64,000 bases of DNA from contig CAUJLY010000006.1 of NCBI GenBank assembly GCA_963281155.1, positions 4,030,001 to 4,094,000 on the forward strand, in the 5' to 3' direction. This stretch comes from Rhabditophanes sp. KR3021 (Eukaryota > Nematoda > Chromadorea > Rhabditida > Alloionematidae). This document shows, one piece after another, positions 13,573 to 26,800 of this stretch. Numbering within the stretch: the stretch's first letter is position 1; each line of letters starts with the position of its first letter. Both the position numbers and the translations under genes were made by a program. The notes beneath the pieces are model-generated. The model was not told the DNA's origin and made no database searches. It worked only from the letters and a program-made list of their open reading frames with translations.

Positions 13573-15177
13573 GTTTTTTAAAAAGGTAAAAAATATATGC
13601 AGGTTGTTGTAACGCACCCAATATAATATTGTTAATAAATGTCATATAAGGTTTACATGCGTTTATATATCAATTTAGCACAGTATAGCTGATAAGAAAC
13701 GTAAAATTTAAAATACAACCCTTGAGCATGATCACAATGATGAACTTTTATTTCTGTTTAATCAATGAACGAGAAGGAGCGTTACACAATTTAAGCCTCA
13801 TAATTTTTTAAGTACTCTACTTTAACCACATATCTTTATTAGTGTATGGGTTGACATCAGCAATTGCTTTTGAATCATATATTAACACCAAAATGATTCG
13901 TTAAAAATTACCGATCTTTCAATTAAATTACATGAATGGCCAAAGATAATTCTACAGACCAAATTAACTTTTATAAACCTCGATAAGGATCGGAATTTGT
14001 GATAAAGCCAATATATTGCTTGTTCGTCATGATATCATTTGTTATCCATTGGTATGTCTTGTATGCTCTTCATATCAAATGTATGTAACTTTCGTATGTC
14101 GATTTGGTATTTAAATAAGAATAAATTAAAATGATTCCTTGTTTATTATGGTACATGCTCTGATATCATCAATATAACATTTTCAAGTGTCGCTGATCTT
14201 GTTAATTTATAACACAACAAAATTCTGTCTTTGGTAAGTAGACATTTTTTATTAAACAAATAGTATTTATTACTAATATGCATTTATAAATAAAATATTT
14301 ATTGTCCACAGATAATGGTCTTAAAACTAAGCAGTTTAACTAGTCATCAGGATATTTCATTAAAGATGATTTCATCAATGGCTAGAGTTATTTTTATTAT
14401 CATAAAAATGAGAGAAATGATAAATCTTTGTTGGATTAAGTAATAAATTCTTTTAAAGTATGTGGATAAATGTACCTAATTTTAATACAAACATATTTTC
14501 TTAATTCTGATTATCAAATTGCCTAGCACTTGACATACTTTGAGAGACAAAAAGTTAGTTGAATCCGGCTTCGAGATTTTAATGCTTTGAAGTGTTATTT
14601 TTATTACTATGGCAAAAAAATAAATTCATAAATAGAATTTGTTTACCTAATTTTTTTATTTGATTAAAACAATATGGTAATTAATTAAATTAAGATATAC
14701 GCACGCGTAAATGTATTTAATAAAAAGAGTAATTTAACTAATACGATTACTTTAAATAAACCTCTATTCAGCATTTGCTCAATAGTCACAAAACAAGAAC
14801 ATGTTCGTTTAGTTACACGATCAAAAATCATGTTAATGTGAGGAAATTGGCCTGACAAATAATTAAATTTTAAAAATAATACAATTAATTAAGAAAAGTC
14901 CAAAGTAAAAATGAAAGTAGCAACTTTTTCACATTTCATGTATAATTTACATATGAGTAAGTATGAAAAGGAATTAATAACTAGCATTTTTTGTGATTTG
15001 CCAAAAATATATTTCTTAATTTAGTTAATCGGTAATTTATTAATAGAAAAATATTAGCTAACTGACACTTGGCATCTTTGCTCGGATTATGCAGCTCACT
15101 TCAGAATTAGTTTATCTAATATATAAAAGCAAAACATTTTATTTGAGACAGGATCTTTTTTCATTTCAATTTTGGTT
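13573..15177. other. Intergenic region between b561 and nuclear receptor genes
   Basis: AT-rich, with no convincing ORF. These are the divergent 5' flanks of the minus-strand b561 gene and the plus-strand nuclear receptor. An upstream frame starting at 15089 is open but is not needed for the receptor, whose ATG lies at 15178. Confidence 0.5.
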
Positions 15178-16253
15178 ATGCGACCCGACACCCTATCCCG
15201 ATTCTGTGCGGTTTGTGGAGAACAATCTATATGTGGTAAGTGATGATATTTATTGTATATGTTTAAGCAATCATTTTTATTTAAATAATATACTTCATAT
15301 TATCATTTATAATTACTCGCAATTGTTTATTTCTATTTAGGTAAGCATTATTCTGCAATTTGTTGTGACGGCTGCAGGTAAACATTTAATTTTTTTCAAT
15401 TTAATCTTACCTTTTTTTCTTGTTATAGGTCCTTTTTCAAGGTTTGTAACTATTTAATTCCTTTCTTCAATACTTCTATTTTAGCGCTCTATTCGTAGGA
15501 ACATGAAATATGTTTGCAAGGAGTCAAATTCTTGCGTCATTGATGTTTTGAGACGAAATCAGTGCCAAGCCTGTCGTTTTCGAAAAAGTTTGGAGGTGGG
15601 CATGAACAAGCATGGTAAGCTTTTTACAATTATTATTATTAAAAAATGCTTTAGCCGTACAAAATGAGCGTCCTGTTGCCCTCAAGAGACCACTCAATAT
15701 AACACAAGGTGTTTCAGCAGCTAAGACCGAAGTTGAGCCTAATCGGGAATCGTCCCAACCTTTAATTTCATATATACAAATGATAATTCAATTGTTAAGT
15801 CAATTTTGTCCCCTCAATATACTCGACCAGAGTGACAAACGTAAGCTAATCCAAAATTCGTGGCATCAACTATTTCTGGTTCACTATTCGTACCGAATAA
15901 GCCGTGTACATGAGGAAACAAATGAACAAGTCATGAAACTTATACAGGATTTAAGAGCATTAGAATTGACGTATGTAGAGCAATGGTTATTAAGCGTATC
16001 AATTATTTGCAAGCATGATATCCAAGATGTAAGCAATACTACGGCAATTACTATGGCTAGGCAACAGAATTTGCTTTGTTTATCAGAATCTGTTTTTTCC
16101 AATACCACTCAAACAATTGAACAAAAGAAAGGGCGATTAATGATGATTTTCATGAGTATGTTAGCTCTTACCAATATACATCCTCACACAGTTAAATCTC
16201 ATTTTTTCCCAACAGCAACACACGATGACATCTCAATCCTCTGGGCCATTTAA
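15178..16253 (+). CDS. Nuclear receptor, divergent NR2E (tailless/PNR/FAX-1) class
   Basis: Five exons: 15178-15235, 15341-15377, 15429-15441 (a 13-nt microexon), 15485-15614 and 15655-16253. They join in frame to 278 aa. The DNA-binding domain has both zinc fingers: CAVC...CDGCRSFFKRS, then CKESNSC...RNQCQAC, followed by VGMNKHAVQNER, the linker typical of NR2E receptors. Oddities are one extra residue in the first-finger loop before GKHY, only five residues between the first two Cys of finger 2 (NR2E usually has more), and Ser where the usual KKCL Cys sits. The ligand-binding domain is short, with recognisable helix 3-5 (QNSWHQLFL) and helix 10 (HFFPTAT). It ends right after this, so no AF-2 helix is visible. 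It is likely a DNA-binding repressor in neural or developmental control (inference). Confidence 0.85.
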
Positions 16254-19200
16254 TTTTAAACGAGAATATATGACTTCTCACATAATTTAAAAGTTCACCA
16301 AAATAATTCATTAACATTATTTTATATTTTGACTTACAATTGAACTTTTCCATCCCATTAGTATCTTCACTTAATCTATAGCCCCCAGTAAGTAAAAGAC
16401 TTAAAATCAAGATGAGATAATTTTGACAGCTCTCTAATATTATTTTTAGCAATAAAAGCGCTTTTCCTATTAAATAATCAACAATAAATAACAAATCTAT
16501 CTTCCATATAAAGATGATGAATACAAAAAACGTTAAGACAAATATGTGGTATTTCAAATGTATAATTAATTTTGTAATGAATATTCATCAATAAAAGTAT
16601 CATATATTATGTATTAATATATACATACCTGCCATTTGCAACAAGCATAACTATTTCATCTTTTTCGACAATTTCAAAAAGTTTATAAGTCTATGCGGCG
16701 CCACTCAAGGCTAGATCAATCTAAGACAAAATATATTTGACTATTCAAGACATTTATGTCTAATTATTAATTTTGTCCTTACTGTTTTAACTAAGGATGT
16801 CTACAAAAGGTGAATGTCATATTCAAACTTATCTTACTCACAAAGATATAAAAGTTTACATACAATTTTTACAGCTTTATAAATAAATCTTTTCCCTTCT
16901 TAAAGAAACAATTACTTGTTCCAAATGTTGCGATCAACCTAAAAATATATGTTTATTAGTGTTTTAATCACTTTAAAAAAGGTTATTTTGATTTATTTTC
17001 CTAACATACTTCAAATACGTTAATGGGTATGTGTAAAAAGTGTACTCTAAATTTGGCAATAAAATTAAAAAGTACCATCGTTTCGACTTGATTTCATATC
17101 AAATGTATTTTATCCTTATTCTTACTCATTCATACTAAGATTTAATTAATTGATGATGCCTTTTGCGAAGCGACAACTACTAAGTAGTAGTGGATTAAAC
17201 CTAACAAAAGATAGGTATATGGTAAATTCCTTTGAAATAGATAGTTAATGCAACTGTATTAATTTTATTTGTACAAACATTGCGGCTTGTAGGTGTTAAT
17301 AACAATACACTCTTTACACTCGATCATTGGAAGTAGATAATAGATTAATTGACAAAAAGTAATCCCATCACACAGAAGTACTTTCGTGTGACATTTTTTA
17401 AAGTGTTGAGCTTCCAGAAAGATGGTGAAAAGCGGCGCGTATCTGTGTAAAACATTTCACAATACTAGGTTTATTTACCTATCTAAAACAACTGCCATTA
17501 TGTGAAGGATTTGGATAAATTAATATTCTTATATACATTACCTTTCTAAAAAGCGACGCATATTTTGAAAGAGTGCTTATTGTGGCTCCAAAAATATATT
17601 TGCATCAGTATAGGAAATCGTTTGTTTTAATTAATTACTACCATAAAAATCTAATTAAAGTGACAATAATCTCGGTACCATCAAAAAGAAATATTTTAAG
17701 TGCCCAGCAGTAGTCTAAAAATGTTGCGAACGGCCGAACAAATTAAATGGAAATTTATGATTTTAACACAAAATTATTATTGTAGTCTCCATTTGACGAA
17801 ATATTCCCTTCATTGGGTGACTGTTTCTTACATTTTTAGGTAGCACAGAAGTTTTTCGAATTTATGTAGACAACATACAAACACATTTAAATTATTGTAC
17901 CTTAGTTAGATGTATAAACAATATAGTAGTGACTATTTTGAGTGTTTATTTTTAAATTAACTGTTAAAGATGACTAATTAATTGTTTACGATGACTGATT
18001 AATTGCTTATGATGAGACTGCTTATCTTTTTACACCTTTAGATCAAAAGCGCAAATTTAATTTTGTTACAACTCGAAAACACATTTAATTGTTTATGAAT
18101 GCCGTGGTATTAATAAAGTGTGACGAGTAACTATCAGTCGATTAAAAGCGCCGAAAGGTCATAAATAGCCGAATTGTGGCGACTACCTACTATAACATAC
18201 TTGAGTGAATCTCTTCGTGTAGCTTTTTGCCATCAATAGAAACCATTCAAGTGTGAAAATCTCTTAACAGCAATACATTGCAAAATGCTTGATTTATCTT
18301 TCATATCGCTCTATAATCTATCAAAAGTCTCTATATCCAGCTACTTTTTAACAACTCTATTTAATTAATCTATTTATATCCTTTTTATGACAAACTTTTA
18401 TGCCATTTATTAGATATTTGCAAGGGATCATTTTTATAATCTTTCTCAAAATTAATGCATTTGTATTATCAAAATTAAAACTTATTCACACAATTATAAC
18501 AAATGCCTTATTACAGGCAAAATAATCTAATTTTTGTGTAAATAGGTGCTCACGCCAACATTAAAAATAAGAGACACCTGTTTCTTATCTAAAAACAAAT
18601 TGTTTTTTATATGACTTATCAACGATATGGTTTTGATAAGCGTGAGAAAATTTGTTATATCGTTCAATTCAAAGGAATTATCGGAGATAGGATTGGCAAA
18701 TCACGCACTTGCATTTCCTTTAATACTTACTTTTTAACTCATATTTACACTTATCTACTACTCGGCTGAAAGCAATTACCTGTGTTTTTTAATTTAGAAA
18801 CAATTATATATCTAGGTATATTTTAAATTTAACGGTATTATACCCGATACTTATCTTTGTTTTACAATCAAATTAATAATTTACTTCATGTATAGCTTTC
18901 TAGCGACCTTTCTTTACAACATCTAATTTCAGCTGCTCAAAGTAGCATCAGCATTTTCTCATATAGTTGGCTAATATAAATATCCTCTTCCATGTAATTC
19001 TCAGTTTAACAAGCACATAAGCATGCGCTTACTCATGTTACCAGTTCTATCTACCGTTTGCAACTTAAATTACACTATCTAGCGGCTTTTGCTTCCTCAC
19101 AAAGGATCATCTACCTTTATTATCTATAATAAGCATGGTCTGAGAAATATTGAAATATATACTATCTAATAGATTAAATTAGGCGTTTTCGTATATCATG

Positions 19201-19341
19201 CCAACACTCCGCCCTACTATCACTATTACATAAGTAGCGGATTTCGAAAATTTCATTCATTATATTTTTAGAAACATCTCAACTTTACAAAAATATATTA
19301 TCACCTATTCCTTGATACACTGATTCATTAATATCCTCATC
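16254..19341. other. 3.1-kb intergenic region between nuclear receptor and Hes genes
   Basis: No supported gene. It contains a 21-bp tandem repeat with TAATTA cores (17969-18010, third partial copy to about 18025), and a CGTGAGAA word at 18641-18648 that fits the Su(H)/CSL consensus YGTGRGAA upstream of the Hes gene. A minus-strand 121-codon frame (16557-16192) overlaps the receptor 3' end and is judged spurious. Confidence 0.5.
17969..18025. repeat. 21-bp tandem repeat with homeodomain-type cores
   Basis: Unit 1 (17969-17989) GATGACTAATTAATTGTTTAC and unit 2 (17990-18010) GATGACTGATTAATTGCTTAT match at 18 of 21 positions. A third, partial unit begins at 18011. Each full unit has a (T/G)ATTAATTG core of the kind bound by homeodomains. 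It lies between two transcription-factor genes. Confidence 0.7.
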
Positions 19342-20243
19342 ATGTCTATTAGAAATACAACTATGGATACAACTTTAGATGATAGATCTCTTGAGAGAAA
19401 GGTAATTTTGCTAATAGTTTAGACATATAATCATTATTTTAGGACAAGAAACCTTTGATGGAGAGGAAAAGAAGAGCTAGAATGAATGAAAGTCTTAATG
19501 ATTTGAAGTCAATTATTCTGGAAATCTCTCCTCAACTTAAATCAAAACTCGAAAAAGCTGATATTTTAGAGTTGACTGTTAATTATTTTAAACAATTGGT
19601 AGAAATTCATCGTGGTTCCTTGTCAAGTCTCAAATTACCAGCAAATTTTAATCAAGAAGAAGAGACTAAAATCTCTAAAAAGTTTGTGTCCGAACCATCA
19701 ACAGCTCATCCTCATTTGGAAATGCCGTCGGTGTTTCAAACTCCCAATACTACCACATCGCCTGTAAGCCCTGTGTCGTCAGTGTCATCTGAATATGAGT
19801 CATCCATTTTAAAAGCTTCATTATCCCCAGATAATACTCCCAAATCAATTGCACCACCACGAAAGCGTAAATGCAATAGCCAATCTCTACCAGAAAACAT
19901 CAAAATTAATATTAATAATACTGAAGCTTGCCAAAGTAATATTCCGAAATCTTTTCCCCATCAAGCCAATCCCTTGAAAGGACCTTTTCAATTTATGCCA
20001 CCTCAACCCTACAATTTCCCCTTCTTTAATATGGGACCAGTGCCTGTAAGTTTTATGCCATCACATGCTTCGCCATCAAACATTCCAATCAACTTTCTTC
20101 AACAGCAATTCTTATTACGTAACAATCAGCCATTATCAACATTACAAATTCCATATTTACAACAACATTCGATGACACAAAACAACCCTTTGAATACTAC
20201 AAACTGTTCAGCTAATTCAGATCTGTGGAAACCATACCATTAA
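19342..20243 (+). CDS. Hairy/Enhancer-of-split (Hes) family bHLH repressor
   Basis: Exon 1 (19342-19401) and exon 2 (19443-20243) join across a 41-nt phase-0 intron to give 286 aa. The bHLH starts with the Hes-type basic region KKPLMERKRRARMNESLNDL, including the diagnostic proline, and helix 2 contains KADILELTVNYFKQL. A clear Orange domain is not visible after it. The middle is Ser/Pro-rich with a PPRKRK nuclear-localisation-like patch, and the C-terminal part is rich in Pro, Asn and Gln. The protein ends LWKPYH, a divergent, extended version of the Groucho-recruiting WRPW tetrapeptide. Polyadenylation is likely at AATAAA near 20401. Family assignment is secure. Orthology within Hes/Hey is not resolved. 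Confidence 0.9.
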
Positions 20244-21949
20244 CTTTTTTATTTAAATTGTACATCAATAATAGTTTGATTGACTATATTTCAACATCAC
20301 ATATGCATGCAAGAGTTGTGCCTGACTCATTATAAAACAGTACAAAATCTATTTTAGTATATACCGCAAATTTATTAATTTTTTGCAATCAACAAATAAT
20401 AATAAAATCTATTTTAAATCATTTAATATGTGACTCCTCAAAATAACCTTTTCTATTAATAATTTGCAAACTTGTACATACATGCTAAAATAAAATATTG
20501 TTCGGCATGGATAATTTATTCAAATTTATATGGATACTTACGATACCCACTTGAAAGGCATAACTTTTAATCACCTTTGAACTTTGCGTAATTTTAATTT
20601 TAGTGGTGTGAAATTTGCAGATGGAGAGTCTATTTGTGGTCCTTTGTTTGCTTTCCCACAAAGTTTTAAAATGTAAGGTAATTGGTGATGGTATTAAATA
20701 GGAAGAACAGTAAAGTGTGATCGGAATTATAAATTAAAAGAGTATTGTTTTTGTTATCTCCTTAATCTTGAACAGACAAAAAACCACCTATTATGTCAAC
20801 TTAATAGTACGGGAGAATATCTCTTTCAAAGCGGACCGTTTATGAAAGTGTATGATTGCTGACAATTCGGAAGCTCCTTGTAACAATTGCTCAAAATACT
20901 TTGCTTTAAACTTTATTTTATTGATCAATTGAATACATGCAAATATAACATTTGCCCATCAATAGGATGCCCAAACTTTATCACAATTCCAATATTTACC
21001 TAGTATAATTATGCCAACAACATGTTAATGAGCTTTCCTCATCCATATGCTCACATCATTATTATTTATTATTAACTTATAAGATCACACAATCAAAAGT
21101 TTTGTTGTTGCCTTTATATCAAAATTGCGAATTAATATATACACTCAAAGTTGGACTCTTTATATTTGTACAACCAATAAGTTCATTATAAAAAGATTAA
21201 CACTTCTCAGTCTATAAAATGTTTATATAAATATATATCATTTTGCTTTTAAAATCTGTTAAAATGATTATAGCATAAAAGTCAACAAGCGCCTACTCTC
21301 ACCACTATTTTTGATGTTAGCATGCATATAAATATATTTAAGTTAATAAATGTGTGTATAAGTGAAAGTGATAGTTGTGAGGTTTATTTTATCAAAAAGA
21401 TATGAATAAATTGAAATTGAACAAACATAAAGGTAATAAAAAACGTTTTCGTCTTGCGTATATATTGCATAAATTTGATAATCGCAATTGACACTTTCTT
21501 ATTTTATTTTGTATACATTTTATTAGCATAGGTAACCTCATCCCTTGATCAGTTTAGTTTGTTTGCAATTGCGTAATAACAGTGCGAGAGGACTTCAACT
21601 ACGGTATTCAAAATGAATATTTTCCTTCATAACAAAACAAAACATTACGCAACTGTATCATCAATTTCTTATCTATTTGCATATATTAAATTGTGTCGTA
21701 TGGTAATAAGTAAGGAAAACTATTGCAATATTGAAGATACTTTGACTTAATATCAAAATGAAAGGAAATTATATTTGAAATTTGAACCCTTCACTTCCGA
21801 TTGGGGTATAATACAAAAAAGAGATAATGATTCATAATCGGATATTTATTATAACAAGCTACACTACAATATGTTCAATCAAACTTTTGGTGCAAAAAGT
21901 TTATAGTTTAAGAAGTGCAATATAAATAGTTTAACTACAGTTTTGATAT
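20244..21949. other. Convergent intergenic region between Hes and DMRT genes
   Basis: 1.7 kb between the 3' ends of two convergent genes. It holds the Hes polyadenylation signal (about 20401) and a TTCCCACA word at 20653-20660 (reverse complement fits YGTGRGAA). No ORF is supported. Confidence 0.5.
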
Positions 21950-23048
21950 TTATTCCATTGAGGAGTTTAATGGAGAGGGTGATTTTTGGATGCCACTTTC
22001 ATCAGAAGAGCATTGCTCGAAACTACTTTGAAGCATTGAATTGTACCACAATGCTGTGGGAAAAGGGAACCCACTCGTTCGAGAATTTGGTGATGTATTT
22101 AATAAGTTACACATAGAAAAGTTGAGACTGTTAACTGAATTTGGGAACGGAGTGATTGGAATTGATGGTGGAGTCAAAAATGGAATGGAAAATGTTGATT
22201 GAGGGGCGATTGAAGAAGATGATGAGACTGCCACTGGTACTGGGCGGTTTGGAGATTCGTTTTTACAGACATGTTTGGAAGAAACCTGTATTTAAAAGCT
22301 AATTACAAAGGCAAACAATGAAGTAAAAACTTACAAAATGTTCTATAGCTAACAAGACATCTCCATTGCAAACATCTAAAAGTATTTCAAGTTCTTGTTT
22401 CTCTGTATCTTCAAATAGTTTTTGTAGCAAAAGTAAAGGGGGAATTCTGCTTCTTTTAACATCTTCCATCTTTGTGGTATTTTTCTTGACTTTACATAGA
22501 GATAAATCTTCTGTAACTGCATTTTTGTCCCCATCACTGTCACTGTCATTTGATTCCACCTTACCTTCAGCACTGGTAACGAATGATTCATCTTTGCTGA
22601 AATTCCAAACCGGCCCTTGTGGTAATCTGATGATATCTTGTCCAGAAACTACTCTAAACCCTAAAGCAATAGCATCTTCGGCAGCCTGCTTTCGCTTCAG
22701 GGCAACTTGCGCGGCCATTACTTTCTGTCTTTCGGCAATTAAATTGCACTTATCACAGATACAGTCCCTAGAAAGAATATGTTAATAAGTTGATGAGGTC
22801 ATTTAAAAATATATTATAATTAAAACTTACTTGTACCTGCAATGTCTTTTGTGACCCTTAAGCCAGGAAACAAGACCATGATTTCTACATCTCGCACATT
22901 TAGGTTTCCTTTCTTTTTCATAAGGTAATGAAGGTGATAAACCATAATTAGAAGTCAAACTTTTGTGGTTTTTCATATCAAAGTCAAATGATGTTCCTTG
23001 AGTATGAATATTATTGTTAGCTATGAAAGGAAGTCCCTCAAACATCAT
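21950..23048 (-). CDS. DMRT transcription factor with DM and DMA domains
   Basis: Three exons, 23048-22831, 22767-22335 and 22285-21950, join in frame to 328 aa. The DM domain spans the first intron (phase 2): [21 protein letters not shown] then [18 protein letters not shown], with the intertwined Zn-ligand Cys/His, followed by the [15 protein letters not shown] recognition helix. A DMA (CUE-like) domain covers about residues 180-215, from [12 protein letters not shown] through [18 protein letters not shown] plus DMA places it in the DMRT3/4/5 (DMRTA, fly dmrt93B/99B) class rather than the Doublesex class. The tail is Ser/Pro/Asn-rich. Such proteins bind DNA as dimers and act in neural patterning or sexual differentiation; which applies here is unknown. 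Confidence 0.93.
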
Positions 23049-23849
23049 TAATAGCGTATTAAATTAAAATAAAGTTTTAAAAAAGTTGAAACTTTAGTAT
23101 GCGTATCAGGTTAAAAGGAAACAAGTAAAGCATAAATATCGTTTGAATGTGGACCGCCTTGAGAAGTCAATTACCAATAAAACAAATGAATTCAATACTA
23201 AAGGCGGGCTTGATTATAATATTATTATAATATCATAAGCTCAATTGATATTGTGCAAACATATTCCATATCTACACTTCTTTTATTTGCCATAATTGCA
23301 ATAGTCGATCTTCAGACAATACAATTATAGTCACTTGCACAATGTAATCAGATTATTAAGAGGGGTGTTGTAGCTTTAACCTATAACACCAAAACTTTAA
23401 AATAACACCTCGTAAGAGTGAGTTAGCAGGTATGATATTACTAATGAGCTTGTAAAATATTGCATAACAATCATTACCTTATTAAGCACTTGAAACACAT
23501 TAAGACAAAATAAATAATATTTTTTATTAATTACACTGCAACAATAATATTAAAAAGTTATTTATTAATTTATATTATACAGCGAATAAAATTAATATAA
23601 GTATGAAGTTTTGAATTGGTCATTGATGATGAAATAAATAGAATGAAAAACGTAACGTGGTTAGAGATAAAAATGCATGTATTATTTCTTAAACGATAAA
23701 GCTGTGTCCTTATTATTATTACTTATTATCAATAAAATGCCACCCGCCAAGATTATTTTGTTGCGATGAAGGTTTGTTAAATGTACCGGAATATTTGTGT
23801 TGGAAGATTAAATTGAAACTAGATGTTACTTTTCATTTCAAAAAAGTAT
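23049..23849. other. Intergenic region between DMRT promoter and nephrin-like 3' end
   Basis: 800 bp of AT-rich DNA holding the DMRT 5' flank and the 3' flank of the next minus-strand gene. No ORF or distinctive repeat was seen. Confidence 0.5.
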
Positions 23850-26800
23850 CTAGACGAGATCACCATCTGAAACAGAATAATTGGCTCCCATGACTGAGTT
23901 GACAGCTGTGAGTGGTTGGGTAAAGGTGCTTAATACTTGAGGTGATCTGGTTATGTAGCGGCGAGAATTGTTATTATTTAAGGTTCCGCCATTATATTGG
24001 TATGATTGATACTCATCAACTGCACTACTGCCCTGAGAACGATACGTATTCATGTCGTAGGGTAGGGTTGTTTGTTGTTGATATGCTCGCATTGAATGAT
24101 TTGGGGATTCAAAAGCACTGCTTAAGTCACGATAGCTATCAGAAGGCATGTTTGAATCAGGCTGTTTATTATACTTGCCATAAACATCAATTGGAGTATA
24201 TGAGGGCGTCATTCCACGAGGATACCTGCCGGAAGCATCGAAATCACTTTCATACTGGTGATGCTGCTGTTGTGGGAAGTGAGATAAAATGGCTGGCGAA
24301 GTTCTTCTAATAATGTCTGCATAACCGGCTCCATCGGCATCATATTGTATCAAGACTTGTTCATCACCATAATTTGGTTGAGCGACGTGAATGTAATTGG
24401 AAGCATTCTGAGGAATCTCAATCATTGTTCTTACTGAATTCTCATCCTCACTAGCCAAATCTTGCATGATGTCTGTATTCATATTAGAAGTATCAAGCAT
24501 TGGCCGCCTTAAGGTACAAGGTGTCATTGTACCATACTTTTGAATGCCACCGCCCCCTATACCTCCGTCGTTACTTTGCAAATTACGCATAATTTTTGTT
24601 TTTTCTTCAATCTTCTTTTTGGCGTCGTTTCGTTTGTATCGACAAATTAAAATACAGTTAATAAAAAGACAGACCATAACTAAGAAAACGATCAACAAAA
24701 TTACTTCTTGTGGTATAGCGGTTATGGACATCGAAAACGAAGACACATTTTTGGGGGCTCCATCTGCTGCTAATGTATGGAATAGTTTGGTTGAGGAAAA
24801 ATCTGATACCCCATCGTGTCTATTGATAGCTCTAATTTGGAAGTTGTAACCTTGGGAAGGAGGCAGATTATCAAAAACAATAAAACTATCTGAGGTATTA
24901 AGAGTAAATGATTCTGTGGATAAAGTGTTTTTGTATCTGACTTGAAATATTTGCTCACTTCCCCCGTTAAAGCCTGGTGTCCATCCAACACTCAAAGAAT
25001 CATTTGTCGCATTTAGCAAAGTTATTTGTTGTGGCATGTCGGGAACTGTTAATGGTCCTAATGTTATGTCAACAATATCCTCACCCATTTGATTTCGAAC
25101 GATACACTTAATCTTTCTCTTGTAGTCAGCTTCTTCTACATGACTGATGTAGAGAATAGATTGGAAAGTACTATAGCCAACTTGGAAGTCATAGAATGAA
25201 TATTTGGTTGAATTTTCATTCAAAGCTCGAATGCCTTCAATATGCCATGTGAAATACGCAAAAGGAACGGCTGTTGCCTTGCAGACAATTTTTGCGTCAG
25301 ATGCGATATCCGCAGCCGCTTTATTTGATCCATAATCTCTGATAATTTTCGGGCTCTTTTTCACAAGTAAAAAAGCGTCTTGTTTATGTTCTGCTCCAAT
25401 GCCATTGTCGGCAGCACAAGTATATTTGCCATCACTTGTGTCAGATGCATTTAATCTTAAGACAGCCCTTCTCTGTTCACGCATCGCTGTCTCAACAACC
25501 TTTCCATCGCGGTACCATTTGATCATGTCATCAGTACGAGGCTCACCTTCAGCTTCACACTCAAAAACAACATTATCTCCATTTGTAGCATAAATTGGAG
25601 AGGAGATGTGGGTAATTTTTGCTGGGTATTGAACAGTTAAGATAACAGATGTATTGGCAGAGCCAACAACATTGGATGCCGTTAAAGTATAAACACCAGA
25701 GTCCTTCTTAGTGAGCGACTGACTTCCAAGACTGGCTCCATGAGCATATACCGAACCAACTTTATTGACAAAAGGGACGCCACCTTTTTTCCATAGCCAC
25801 GAAGAAACGGGAGGATTAGCAAAAATAGTCAAATTTTCTCTGAACTCTTCGCTTTCTTTAAATGACAAAGATACCTTATTTTGGTAGTAACTCATCTTTG
25901 GAGGGTAATACACATTCAGGGTAAATTTTGATGAGACTGGTTCTCTCCAAGTAGAGTGACTCGCAATACATTGGATTATTCCTCCATTCATGTCTTCAGT
26001 AGGTGTGAAAGTTAATCTGTTTTCAACATTCCAATCACCAAAATCTGACTCATTTCTACTGATGTATTCGCCATGCTTGACGACCGGCTGGCCTTTGTCA
26101 CGTTCACTGATTTCCCAAATAATATGTGGAGCAGGATTGGATATTCTGGAGGTACAGATTAAATGAGATGCTTCCCCAGCTCGTACGTAATTTCTGGATG
26201 AATCTGCAACTCTTATACTGACATGCTTCGGTGAATAGACGATCTTCATGCTCTTGTGTGTTTCCAATGGACTGTCCAATGCTTCATTTTCAGCTTCACA
26301 TCTGATAGGCCTTTTATTCATCGTTCTGTCCAATTTGAGAACCAACAAGCTCTGCGACAAATCTCCACTAATCGTGTTTTGAGTTGCATTGATCTGAAAG
26401 TGAATAATAATTAAAAGATCGACATAATTTTTCGATATATTGAATACGACCACAAAATGAACACTTATAAATAATCACAACTTCAAATACTTATAAAAAT
26501 AACTATATAAAATTCTAACCTTTTTCCAACGCATCTTATTTAACAACCTATGAGCATGACTTTTTGTCGTTTTCTAAATTTGTATTAATTCTTAGTAATT
26601 TTAAAACAAACATACCTTTTCCACTCCTCTGTACCAACTAATTACGGCGAGTGGATTGCCACCTCTAGCTTCACAAGTCATATTCAAATATTCTCCTTCA
26701 TAAAAGTGATGGTCGCTAACTCCAAATATTTCAGGTCTATTAGGAGGGGACAAGATTCTAATCAATTGATGAGCTTCCGTTGTTCCCATTGAATTTTTGG

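Noticed and set aside
16192..16557. 121-codon minus-strand frame with a hydrophobic N terminus
   Set aside because: It overlaps the 3' end of the nuclear-receptor exon in antisense, and AT-rich DNA readily encodes Phe/Ile/Leu runs. An upstream possible donor at about 16629 could not be joined convincingly.
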